A DNA stretch of 9,450 nt, from assembly GCA_964505325.1 (NCBI GenBank), contig CAZDHT010000218.1, forward strand, positions 1-9,450. The letters run 5' to 3'. This document shows positions 1-6,994 of this stretch, in pieces. The notes under the pieces were generated by a model, which worked only from the letters and a program-made list of their open reading frames with translations, ran no database searches and had not been told where the DNA came from. The stretch comes from CAZDHT01 sp964505325. Its GTDB lineage: Bacteria > Planctomycetota > PUPC01. Within the stretch, counting starts at the first letter, position 1, and each line of letters opens with the position of its first letter. Position numbers and translations under genes: made by a program.

Positions 1-6
1 ACCGGG

Positions 7-1950
7 ATGCTCACGAGACAGTGCGTGGTGTTGTGGGCGGGGATCGTACTTCTTCCGGTCGGCGTTTCGGCTCCGGCGGCCGATACGCCCGTCACGCAGG
101 ACGTGCCCGCGTTGGATGCGACTGCGCTGCGGACCGTCACGGCCAGCATCGACCGCGGTCTTGCCTATCTGAGCAAGCAGCAGCGCAGCGACGGGTCGTG
201 GTCGAACCGGCTCTTCCCCGCGATCACGGCGCTGGCCGCCCGCGGCTACCTGGAACACCCGGAAAAGCGTTACAGCCGCTCGACGCCCGAGGTGGCCCGG
301 GCCCTCACGTTCATCATCGGCCTGGCCAAGGACGGCGGCCGCGAGGGCATCTATGACAAGATCCTCGCCAATTACAACACGGCGATCTGCGTGAGCACGC
401 TGACGCGCGGGGGCGACCCGGCGCACGCGACCGTCATCGCCAACGCGCGGCGGTTCCTCAGCGACAAGATGATCTGGCACGAGGCCAGCCGCGGCGTCAC
501 CAAGAAGGACCTGCGCTACGGCGGCGCCGGCTACGGCGAGCACAAGCGCCCCGACATGTCGAACACCCAGTGGATGGTCGAGGCGCTGGCCGAGAGCGGG
601 TTGGCCCCCACCGACCCCGCCTACGAGCGGGTGACCGTGTTCGTCAAGCGCTGCCAGAACGTCCGGGACGAGGACTCTCACCCGGAGGCGGGCACGGACG
701 GCGGGTTCTTCTACGCCGCCTTTCCCGCCGAGAGCAAGGCCGGCAGGGACGCCAACGGCGGCTTGAGGTCGTACGGCGGAATGACCTACGCCGGCTTCAA
801 GAGTTTCATCTATGCGGGGATGAGCCGCGACGATCCCCGCGCCCGCGCCGCCTGGGACTGGATCCGCGCTCACTACAGCGTCGAGACCAACCCCGGTCTC
901 GGCAACCAGGGGCTCTTCTACTACTACCTGACCGGGCTCGAACACATCAAGCAGTCCATCAAGGTCAGCCACGATTCGTTCGCACGTGTCGGCCCGTGGC
1001 ACGCCCGCAGCTTCGGCATGACGATGTGGAGCAACCTGGACCTGTACCGCGCCTACGACGACGCCGACCCGACCGTCGGGCAGCCGTGGCACTTCCCGCA
1101 TCCGCCGTGGAAGAAGGCCGACTACCTGGCGAAGATCAAGGGCGACCTCGCGTGGTTCCTCGGCCGCCCCGGCCGCTGGAACCAGGATCCCGCCACCGGG
1201 TTCCGAGGATACGGCCGCTACAACTTCCAGGAGTTCATGCTCGGGATCATGATGGACGCACTCGGCCGATACTGCACCGAGTTCCCGAAGGAGCGCATCT
1301 GGCGCGACCGGCTGGTCGCACTGGCCAACGCGACGATGAAGCCGCTGCCTGATTTCAAATACAAGCCCGAATGGTTCGCGATGGCGAACCCCAACGGCTA
1401 CACCTACGCTTACATCTTCACCGGGCGCGACAAGTACCTCGACTTCGCGGCGAAAATCATGGACAAGGGGCTCCGTCACGACGACAAGACGTGGCCGAGG
1501 TTCCGAACCGGGACCGGCGCCGGCAAGTCGTGGAGCGAGTTCGGCCACCGCCTCACCCAGACCCACATGTGGGCGCGGTGGCATCGCAAGAAGCACGGCA
1601 CGCCCAAGCCACCCGCACCGATCAAGGATCTGAAGGCCGAGGGCGAGGAGGGCAGGGTCGTGCTGACCTTCACGTCGACGGGCGGAGACGAGTTCGTCGT
1701 CAAGCTCGCGGCCAAGCCGCTCAAGGACGACCTGGCGAGCAAGGCTGAGGGAAAGACGGCGGCCAACTGGTGGACGACGCCGGTCGCCGCGACCCTGACG
1801 GTCAAGCCCGACGCCGGTACGGCCAAGCTCTCCGTGACGGTCGCGGTGAGCAAAGGTACGACTTACGCCGCCGTCCGCAGCACCCGGCAGGTCGGCCCGA
1901 TCACGGCGGTCAGCGACCTGTCGAACGTGGTGAAGATCGACGCCAAGTAA
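7..1950 (+). CDS. Secreted prenyltransferase/squalene-oxidase-repeat-like toroid protein with C-terminal FN3-like domain
   Basis: Seen: a 647-residue protein with an N-terminal signal peptide (basic start, hydrophobic residues 6-22, likely cleavage near the Ala-rich stretch at 22-25), so it is probably exported. Residues 45-350 carry alpha/alpha-toroid repeats of the squalene cyclase/prenyltransferase type: GLAYLSKQQRSDGSW (51-65) followed by an Ala-rich helix, NTQWMVEALAESGL (186-199), GGMTYAGFKSFIYAG (257-271) and PGLGNQGLFYYYLTG (296-310). Residues 370-530 are another helical, aromatic-rich segment. After a Pro-rich linker (531-538), residues 539-647 look like a fibronectin type III-like sandwich ending in SDLSNVVKI. 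No cyclase DxDD motif is visible, so isoprenoid catalysis is unlikely. Proteins of this build are common and uncharacterised in Planctomycetota-like genomes. A polysaccharide-related role is inference. Only six bases precede the ATG, so its ribosome binding site cannot be judged; the start is supported by the signal peptide. It converges on the minus-strand operon. Confidence 0.85.
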   Translation: MLTRQCVVLWAGIVLLPVGVSAPAADTPVTQDVPALDATALRTVTASIDRGLAYLSKQQRSDGSWSNRLFPAITALAARGYLEHPEKRYSRSTPEVARALTFIIGLAKDGGREGIYDKILANYNTAICVSTLTRGGDPAHATVIANARRFLSDKMIWHEASRGVTKKDLRYGGAGYGEHKRPDMSNTQWMVEALAESGLAPTDPAYERVTVFVKRCQNVRDEDSHPEAGTDGGFFYAAFPAESKAGRDANGGLRSYGGMTYAGFKSFIYAGMSRDDPRARAAWDWIRAHYSVETNPGLGNQGLFYYYLTGLEHIKQSIKVSHDSFARVGPWHARSFGMTMWSNLDLYRAYDDADPTVGQPWHFPHPPWKKADYLAKIKGDLAWFLGRPGRWNQDPATGFRGYGRYNFQEFMLGIMMDALGRYCTEFPKERIWRDRLVALANATMKPLPDFKYKPEWFAMANPNGYTYAYIFTGRDKYLDFAAKIMDKGLRHDDKTWPRFRTGTGAGKSWSEFGHRLTQTHMWARWHRKKHGTPKPPAPIKDLKAEGEEGRVVLTFTSTGGDEFVVKLAAKPLKDDLASKAEGKTAANWWTTPVAATLTVKPDAGTAKLSVTVAVSKGTTYAAVRSTRQVGPITAVSDLSNVVKIDAK

Positions 1951-1973
1951 AGAAACGCGCCGGGGCCACGGCG
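1945..1973 (-). terminator. Rho-independent terminator of the minus-strand operon
   Basis: Read on the minus strand, a 5-bp GC stem CGCCG/CGGCG (1973-1969 with 1962-1958) encloses a 6-nt loop. It is followed directly by CGTTTCTTTACTT (1957-1945), a U-rich tract in the transcript. It lies 36 nt past the stop codon of the jelly-roll gene. On the plus strand the hairpin has no T-tract, so it should act mainly against operon transcripts. The U-tract overlaps the stop codon of the convergent gene. The stem is short, hence moderate confidence. Confidence 0.5.
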
Positions 1974-2008
1974 AGGCAGACGGCTCAACCGTTGCCGCCG
2001 CGTCCCGG

Positions 2009-3160
2009 CTAGCGCTTCGCCTCGGCTGCGATCAGCCGGTAGACCCGGAAGTCCTTGTAGCTCGCGTCGAGCCCCGCCCAGTGGCGAATGCCGATGTGGC
2101 CCTTGGTCAGGATCGGGCCGTGCGTGGCGGCGTCGGTGTAACTGTGAATCAGCTTCCCGTCGACGACCAGGAAAATGGTCGGGCCGACTTTGCCGATGGC
2201 GACGCGATACGCCTTGCCCGGGGTGGGGCAGGGGTCCTCGCCGCTCATCAGGAGCTTGAGGCCCGGCCCGACGCGGCGGACGTTGCCCAGGCCGGTCGTG
2301 CCGCGATGCATCGAGAAATGGTAGCCGTTGATGCCATAGTTGTACGTGTTCATCGTGCTGCCGACGCACACGGCGAGCGTCTTGCCCTTCTTCGGCAGGC
2401 CACAGATGGTGAAGAGCGCCCCGGCGCTCGTCCCGACGGTGTGCGGGATGAACGTGAACTCGGCGAGGAGGTCGCCGTCGAACTGCTGCTTGGTCCACAT
2501 CATTGCGTCGGGGTGGCGGCGCTTCTCGTCCTTCATCCGGAACGCGTCGCCCTCGTTGCGGGTGACGCACTGGCCGTAGGGGAGCCACTTGTCGGCGCCC
2601 TTAGCGAAGTCATCGGCGAAGAGCTGCTCGCCCTTCTTGACGCGGACCTCTTGCTTGTCCCGTGAAAGGAGCAACGCCATCTTCGCCGCCTCGCGCAGAG
2701 TCTCGAGCATCGAGCCAATGCGGCGCTGGGGCTTCCGAAACCCGCCGCCGCCGGTCCACTCGCGCAGGTACTTCGCCTCGCCGTTCATCAGCCCGTGCGC
2801 GGAACGGACGTAGAAGTCCAACTGCTCTCGCCACAGCTTCAGGACGGCGTCGCTCTTCGTGCCCTCATAGACGACCACGGCCGAGGGGGCGGGTACCTTT
2901 GGCACGTCGGGCTCGTCGGCCTTGTCCTGCGTTCGCTGCGCGGCGAGCAACTCCAGGGCGATCTTGCGCGCGGCGGCGATTTCGCCGGCCATTGTCCTGT
3001 GATCGGGCGGCTCTGCCTTCAGAAGCACGACCAGCTTGTCGAGCGTGGCCGCCAGCACCTTCTCCTTCGCCTCGTCGGTGCCGAGGCCCTTGGGGAGCTC
3101 GGCGGCGGCGGCCATGGTCGCCCACAGGACGACCAACAACAGCATGATGGCATGTCTCAT
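2009..3160 (-). CDS. Secreted protein with C-terminal concanavalin A-like jelly-roll domain (DUF1961/DUF1080-like)
   Basis: Seen: 383 residues from the chosen ATG at 3160. The N-terminus is a signal peptide (hydrophobic residues 5-19 ending in AAAA, cleavage near residue 20). Residues 28-80 and 100-170 are charged and helical, with a Pro-rich break at 84-93. Residues 178-378 read as one beta-sandwich domain: LFADDFAKGADKW (180-192), AEFTFIPHT (233-241), HFSMHRGTTGLGNVRR (281-296), GEDPCP (307-312), IFLVVDGKLIHSYTD (329-343) and GHIGIRH ending in YKDFRVY (354-374). This resembles LamG-like domains such as DUF1961 and the 3-keto-disaccharide hydrolase-type DUF1080, which bind or process glycans; the exact family was assigned by eye. 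An in-frame ATG at 3208 was rejected because it buries the signal peptide and lies inside the previous gene. The chosen start has AGGAGG six bases upstream. It is the last gene of the operon, and its role is probably carbohydrate or surface binding (inference). Confidence 0.8.
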   Translation of the reverse strand: MRHAIMLLLVVLWATMAAAAELPKGLGTDEAKEKVLAATLDKLVVLLKAEPPDHRTMAGEIAAARKIALELLAAQRTQDKADEPDVPKVPAPSAVVVYEGTKSDAVLKLWREQLDFYVRSAHGLMNGEAKYLREWTGGGGFRKPQRRIGSMLETLREAAKMALLLSRDKQEVRVKKGEQLFADDFAKGADKWLPYGQCVTRNEGDAFRMKDEKRRHPDAMMWTKQQFDGDLLAEFTFIPHTVGTSAGALFTICGLPKKGKTLAVCVGSTMNTYNYGINGYHFSMHRGTTGLGNVRRVGPGLKLLMSGEDPCPTPGKAYRVAIGKVGPTIFLVVDGKLIHSYTDAATHGPILTKGHIGIRHWAGLDASYKDFRVYRLIAAEAKR

Positions 3161-3173
3161 TATTCCCCTCCTA
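3161..3173 (-). promoter_or_regulatory. Stop-codon-fused ribosome binding site between Kelch and jelly-roll genes
   Basis: On the minus strand the Kelch gene's TAG stop runs straight into the Shine-Dalgarno sequence, giving TAGGAGGGGAATA and then ATG. The intergenic gap is 10 nt. AGGAGG shares its first two bases with the stop codon, so a ribosome terminating on the Kelch gene sits on the next initiation site. Translational coupling is the likely consequence (inference). Confidence 0.75.
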
Positions 3174-5582
3174 TTCGAACGGCTTGAGGTCGAGGGTCTT
3201 GGGATCAAGGCGCATCACCACGACCTCGACGAACCGGTTCCGGTCATAATGCGTCAACCGGACGCAGAGCTTCAGTTTGGGGTCGTAGCACGGCGAGTTG
3301 TTCAGGTTGCCGTACCAGCCGACGACCTTGCCCTTGTATGGCGCGGTGTACCACTTCTTCTCTTCCAGCTTGTAGAAGTACATCTTCGGGGCCGGCTTGC
3401 GGTAGCTGCCCCCGAACACCCACATCATCGCGTCGAGATCGTCGACGTAGCAGCAGTCGCCGAGGACGGCCGTCGGGGCGGCGCCTTCTGGCGTCTCGAC
3501 CGACCACTTCTTCGTCCTGAAGTCGAAGACGGACAGCACCGCGCCCTTGCTCTGCGTGTGGATGATCCGGTCGCGCTTCGCGTCGTAACAGAGCGTGTCA
3601 TACTCGTGGTGGCGGTTGGGGCCGCCGGTGGCGATCAGGTCCCACTTGCCGGCGGCGACGTTCGCCTTGCGGAGGCCGCCCTTGCGGGTCGAGCGGTCCA
3701 CCGCGAACGTGTACAGTCCGTGCGGGGTGGTCACGTCGGCGTGCTGCCCGCTCGCACCCCAGCCGCCTGGCCGCCATCCGGTGTTCAGCACAAACCGTCG
3801 CTCCTTGATGTCGTACACGTCGCCATGCACGGTAATGACCGAGTTGGAGAGCGGATCGACGTGGTACGTCTTGCGGGCGTGGGTGCCCATCAGCCGCCAG
3901 CCCTGGAAGCTGACGCCGGGAAAGCCGCCCGCCGCGGGGTGCCGCCACACCAGCTTGTAGTTGACCGGGTCGTTCATGCTCCGCCAGCGGTTGGTGAGCA
4001 AGTCATACTCGCTCATCTCGGCCCCGATGTAGCCGTAGTGCCCGCCGCCCCACGCGTAGGCCCTGTGCGTACGGCGGTCGTAGATGTACTTGCCCCACTG
4101 GCGGGCGCGGACTTTCATCGGCGGCACTCGGTGCACCCAGGTGTTCGCAGGCAGCGCGGCCAGTTCCTTGCGCCCGGCCTCGGGATCGCCCGGCTTGTTC
4201 TTCGGCGAGTCCCACTCCTCCGGTAGCGGCGCCGGCCACACCTTGTGCTTGCAGTGATACTCGAGCTTGGGATCGACCGGCTTCGGGCTCGAAGCGAACG
4301 GCGCTTCCTTCAGGCTGAGCTTCAGGCCCAGGATCGTCGTCGTCTTGTTCTTGCCCCAACGTGGGGACGACAGGCTGATGAGGACCGTCTTGCTTTCGCG
4401 CTCGTAATCGGCCGAGAGGTAGCGCGCGGATACCGGCAGGTCCAGCGTCAGCTTGTTCCACTCGTTCTTGCCCAGATTGTAGACCCATACGTCCTTCAGC
4501 GGCCCCCAGCCAGGCCCGTAGCCGCCGGCGAGCAGCACCATCTTCTGGTCCGGCACATACACCATCGCGTGGCAGGCACGGGCCGACGGGCTGAACTTCG
4601 GCCTCGCCTGGCCCCACGTCCGCGTCGCGCAATCGTAGATCCACGTATCGCGGAGGCAGCGCTGGAAGTCCTCGCCGCCGAACATCACGATCTTCTTCGC
4701 GTCGGCCACATACGCTGCGTCGCAGAGGACGCGCCCCGGCGGCTGCTCGCGCAACGGCTGCTCGATGGGGTGCCATTTCCTCTCCTTCTCCGAGAACGTC
4801 CACGTCCCGCAGTTCGCCGGGTACCACTTGCGCGCCTCGGTGATCTTGAGCTTGGCGTCTTTGTCAAGGTCCTTCGAGGTCAACCGCCGGACTCGCTTGG
4901 GCCTCGTCGATTCGTCGTAGATCCAGTCACCAACCTCGACCGGCTCCTTCTGTTTGCCGACGCGGCCCCATGTCCCGCCGCCGCCGATGGAGACGGCCTC
5001 CTGGTTATGACCGTCGTAGACGAGCGTGCCCAGCAGCGGAACGGAGGAGCCATCCGCTCCGTTCGCCGGCTGGAAATCGGTCGAGACGTCGCACATCCTC
5101 GGCTGCTTCGGGAGCGGCTCCCACGTGGCGGCCTCCGGGTCGAGCAGCCACGACCGGCAGCTCTTGCGGGCCTTGCGACTGCTCCCGCCCCACAGGAAGA
5201 GCACCCGCTTCAGGCCGGGCAGATAGACGGACGACTTTGCGATGGTGCCCCGCCCGGCGAGCCAGTCCTGCGGGAACGTGCTGGCGACCTCCGACCACTT
5301 GCCCTCGGCCGGGTCATACAGGTGAAGCTTCGCGTGCATCGCGTGGGTGTAGGCCCGGGTGCCGTAGTCGTAGTTCGGCCAGATGAAGCCGCGTTTCATG
5401 TCCGGGAGCCACATGAACCGCGCCTGCACGGCGATGATGCCCGGCGGGCCGTCGTACACCGGCGTGAGCTTGTTCGTCTCCAAGGCATTGAGCTGGGCCG
5501 TCACGACCTGCTGCGGCGCCTTATCCTGCGCGGATGCCGTGCCAGCCAGCAAGCACATCAAGGACATCGCGAGTCGCTTCAT
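3171..5582 (-). CDS. Large secreted Kelch-type beta-propeller protein
   Basis: Seen: 803 residues. A signal peptide covers 1-18 (MKRLAMSLMCLLAGTASA, then Gln), indicating export. Kelch-type blades with the hydrophobic-strand plus Gly-Gly signature and a Trp about 20-25 residues later occur at RVLFLWGGSS (126-135), KKIVMFGGEDF (296-306) with TWIYD...RTW, KMVLLAGGYG (347-356) with VWVYN...NEW, RAYAWGGGHYG (507-517) with SEYDLLTNRW, and MMWVFGGSYR (719-728) with MYFYKLEEKKW. Residues 40-420 and 480-795 could be two propellers joined by a Pro/Lys-rich linker (about 430-475), or one large irregular one. Such propellers bind ligands or proteins, and in galactose oxidase they carry a copper oxidase site; I do not see that site's Cys-Tyr arrangement convincingly. 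It is the middle gene of the operon, 10 nt from each neighbour. A structural or binding role beside the enolase-superfamily enzyme is inferred. Confidence 0.85.
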   Translation of the reverse strand: MKRLAMSLMCLLAGTASAQDKAPQQVVTAQLNALETNKLTPVYDGPPGIIAVQARFMWLPDMKRGFIWPNYDYGTRAYTHAMHAKLHLYDPAEGKWSEVASTFPQDWLAGRGTIAKSSVYLPGLKRVLFLWGGSSRKARKSCRSWLLDPEAATWEPLPKQPRMCDVSTDFQPANGADGSSVPLLGTLVYDGHNQEAVSIGGGGTWGRVGKQKEPVEVGDWIYDESTRPKRVRRLTSKDLDKDAKLKITEARKWYPANCGTWTFSEKERKWHPIEQPLREQPPGRVLCDAAYVADAKKIVMFGGEDFQRCLRDTWIYDCATRTWGQARPKFSPSARACHAMVYVPDQKMVLLAGGYGPGWGPLKDVWVYNLGKNEWNKLTLDLPVSARYLSADYERESKTVLISLSSPRWGKNKTTTILGLKLSLKEAPFASSPKPVDPKLEYHCKHKVWPAPLPEEWDSPKNKPGDPEAGRKELAALPANTWVHRVPPMKVRARQWGKYIYDRRTHRAYAWGGGHYGYIGAEMSEYDLLTNRWRSMNDPVNYKLVWRHPAAGGFPGVSFQGWRLMGTHARKTYHVDPLSNSVITVHGDVYDIKERRFVLNTGWRPGGWGASGQHADVTTPHGLYTFAVDRSTRKGGLRKANVAAGKWDLIATGGPNRHHEYDTLCYDAKRDRIIHTQSKGAVLSVFDFRTKKWSVETPEGAAPTAVLGDCCYVDDLDAMMWVFGGSYRKPAPKMYFYKLEEKKWYTAPYKGKVVGWYGNLNNSPCYDPKLKLCVRLTHYDRNRFVEVVVMRLDPKTLDLKPFE

Positions 5583-5595
5583 CCGTCTCTCCTTA
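5583..5595 (-). promoter_or_regulatory. Stop-codon-fused ribosome binding site between enolase-superfamily and Kelch genes
   Basis: On the minus strand the enzyme gene ends in TAA, which is the start of TAAGGAGAGACGG followed by the Kelch ATG. The gap is again exactly 10 nt, and the AAGGAG Shine-Dalgarno sequence overlaps the stop codon. The design matches the next junction of the operon (3161-3173) and suggests coupled translation. Confidence 0.75.
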
Positions 5596-6840
5596 CGTCT
5601 CGAGCTTCAGTCCGAACCCGGGCGCCTTGGGCATCACCAGGTCGCCCTTCTTGTTGAACTTGTATGCCGAGTAGTCGACGCCCTTGGCCGCGCCGGGGAT
5701 GCCCTCCACGATGCAGACGTTGCCGACCCCTGCCCCGAGCTGCGCGGCGTAGTACGGCCGCGGCGTCCACATCCACGTGTGCGGCGACGCCAGCACCCTT
5801 GCCTTGACCAACTCGGGCATCACCCGCACCCAGCGTGTGAACCCGACGATGCCCAAGTCGAACAGCACCACGTCGACCAGCCCCTGCTTCGCAAGCTCAA
5901 GGTTCGCGTTGACGTGTTTCCTGCTGTAGTCGCCCCACTTCCAGGGGGCTTTTGCGCGTTCGGTTCGCGCCTCACCGTCGGCGATCAGAGCGCTGCATCC
6001 GGCCTTCTCCATCGCCTTCTTGAGCTTGAGCAGGTCGTCTCGGTCCTCTTTGAACGGCTCCTCGATCCAATAGAGGTCGCACTCGGCGACCGCATCGACG
6101 TAGCGAATGAAGTCGTCGACCGTGTATCCGTCATTGGCATCGACCAGGATCCGGCACTTGGGGAAGTTCTTGTGGACCGCCTTGGTGACGTCGATGTCGC
6201 GCTGAATGCCCGGCTCGCCCTTGATCCACTTGAAGCCGCGCCCGATCTTCAACTTGAAGGCGCGGTAGCCCGCGTCGTAGTCCTGTCTGCACGACTGGAT
6301 GACCCCTGCGACGCCCCGCGGCTTGTTCCGTGGTTCGAGGTCATCGAAGTAGATCGCCCCGGAGTAGACGGGCACCGCCTTCGGGCCTTGCCCCCCGATC
6401 AGATCGTATACGGGCACGTTCAGGATGTTGCCGACCAGGTCGTGGAGGGGGATTTGCAGGGCGAATGCGTCATCCGCCACGCCGCGGGTCATGTCGAAGA
6501 GGTCGCCGACCTTCGAACCGACGAACTTCCGCACCGCGTCGGGCTTGACGTGTGACATGCCCCAGCCACTCACGCCCTTGTCGGTGGTGATGATGCGGAT
6601 CTGGTATCCGCCGCCACGGCCGCAGGGGCTGCCTCTGGCGTTCCGGCCGACGAAGCGAGGGTAGCGGTCGCGAATGCGCCGGACCCGCATGCTCTTGATG
6701 CGATGTTCGGCGAGTTCCCGCGCGGCAGGCGCCTTGTCGAGCTTCGCCTTCTTCGTTTCGTCTGCCGCGCGGCCAGTATGTCCCACGACCATGGCCGCGG
6801 CCCCTCCAATCAGCGTTCTCAGGAAAGCCCTGCGATCCAT
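5593..6840 (-). CDS. Tat-exported mandelate racemase/muconate lactonizing enzyme family protein (enolase superfamily)
   Basis: Seen: 415 residues from the ATG at 6840. The N-terminus MDRRAFLRTLIGGAAAMVVG is a twin-arginine signal, implying export of a folded, metal-loaded enzyme. A capping domain precedes the barrel (about 48-155), with YQIRIITTDKGVSGWG at 79-94. The barrel has the family's catalytic set: a KxK motif at FKLKIG (K196, K198), metal ligands at LVDAND (D234), WIEEP (E260/E261) and ADGE (E290), and a candidate Asp-His dyad at D328 (LFDLGIVG) and H354 (ASPHTW). Known: enzymes with this set abstract the alpha-proton of a carboxylate, using Mg2+, to racemise or dehydrate hydroxyacids or sugar acids. 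The substrate here is unknown. The first ATG of the open frame (7011) was rejected because the Tat signal starts at 6840, a GAGGG site lies 7 nt upstream, and 7011 lies inside the divergent gene. It is first in a three-gene operon. Confidence 0.88.
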   Translation of the reverse strand: MDRRAFLRTLIGGAAAMVVGHTGRAADETKKAKLDKAPAARELAEHRIKSMRVRRIRDRYPRFVGRNARGSPCGRGGGYQIRIITTDKGVSGWGMSHVKPDAVRKFVGSKVGDLFDMTRGVADDAFALQIPLHDLVGNILNVPVYDLIGGQGPKAVPVYSGAIYFDDLEPRNKPRGVAGVIQSCRQDYDAGYRAFKLKIGRGFKWIKGEPGIQRDIDVTKAVHKNFPKCRILVDANDGYTVDDFIRYVDAVAECDLYWIEEPFKEDRDDLLKLKKAMEKAGCSALIADGEARTERAKAPWKWGDYSRKHVNANLELAKQGLVDVVLFDLGIVGFTRWVRVMPELVKARVLASPHTWMWTPRPYYAAQLGAGVGNVCIVEGIPGAAKGVDYSAYKFNKKGDLVMPKAPGFGLKLET

Positions 6841-6865
6841 CCCGTGTCCCTCGGCCAGCCCCCTC

Positions 6866-6893
6866 ATTATCCCGCGTTCGGGCGCGGTGTCAA
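6866..6893 (-). promoter_or_regulatory. Sigma-70-type promoter for the enolase/Kelch/jelly-roll operon
   Basis: On the minus strand, TTGACA (6893-6888) is a perfect -35 box and GATAAT (6871-6866) is a five-of-six -10 box, with a 16-bp spacer. Transcription should start near 6859, about 19 nt before the ATG at 6840, leaving room for the GAGGG ribosome binding site. The spacer is a perfect inverted repeat, CCGCG-TTCGGG-CGCGG (6872-6887), a plausible operator inside the promoter. Confidence 0.7.
6872..6887. promoter_or_regulatory. Inverted repeat filling the promoter spacer (candidate operator)
   Basis: CCGCG (6872-6876) and CGCGG (6883-6887) are perfect inverted arms around TTCGGG. The element occupies exactly the bases between the -35 and -10 boxes of the operon promoter. 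A protein bound here would block that promoter. In this GC-rich DNA a 5-bp palindrome can occur by chance, so only its placement argues for function. Confidence 0.35.
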
Positions 6894-6905
6894 TCGCCGC
6901 GCGGA

Positions 6906-6934
6906 TTGCACCAAGCCCGCGAACGGAGTACACT
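6906..6934 (+). promoter_or_regulatory. Sigma-70-type promoter for the M14-like peptidase gene
   Basis: TTGCAC (6906-6911) and TACACT (6929-6934) are separated by an optimal 17-bp spacer. Transcription should begin near 6941, giving a leader of about 54 nt before the ATG at 6995. The -35 box lies only 12 bp from the -35 box of the divergent operon promoter, so the two promoters are back to back. Confidence 0.6.
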
Positions 6935-6994
6935 GAGGCCGCACCGGTGGACAGGGTGCCGCCGGGCTGAAGGACCAAGAACTGAGGAGGCGAG

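Noticed and set aside
3161..3208. Upstream in-frame start for the jelly-roll gene
   Set aside because: It adds 16 polar residues before the signal peptide and lies within the Kelch gene; the ATG at 3160 has a strong ribosome binding site.
3036..4226. 396-residue plus-strand open frame across the Kelch/jelly-roll junction
   Set aside because: It lies antisense to two well-supported genes, spans their junction and has no domain or ribosome binding site.
4245..5657. 470-residue plus-strand open frame antisense to the Kelch gene
   Set aside because: Arg/Ala/Pro/Leu-rich translation typical of an antisense shadow in GC-rich DNA; the minus strand has a signal peptide, Kelch blades and operon junctions.
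5383..6555. 390-residue plus-strand open frame antisense to the enolase-superfamily and Kelch genes
   Set aside because: The opposite strand carries the catalytic motifs and the operon junction; this frame has composition-driven sequence only.
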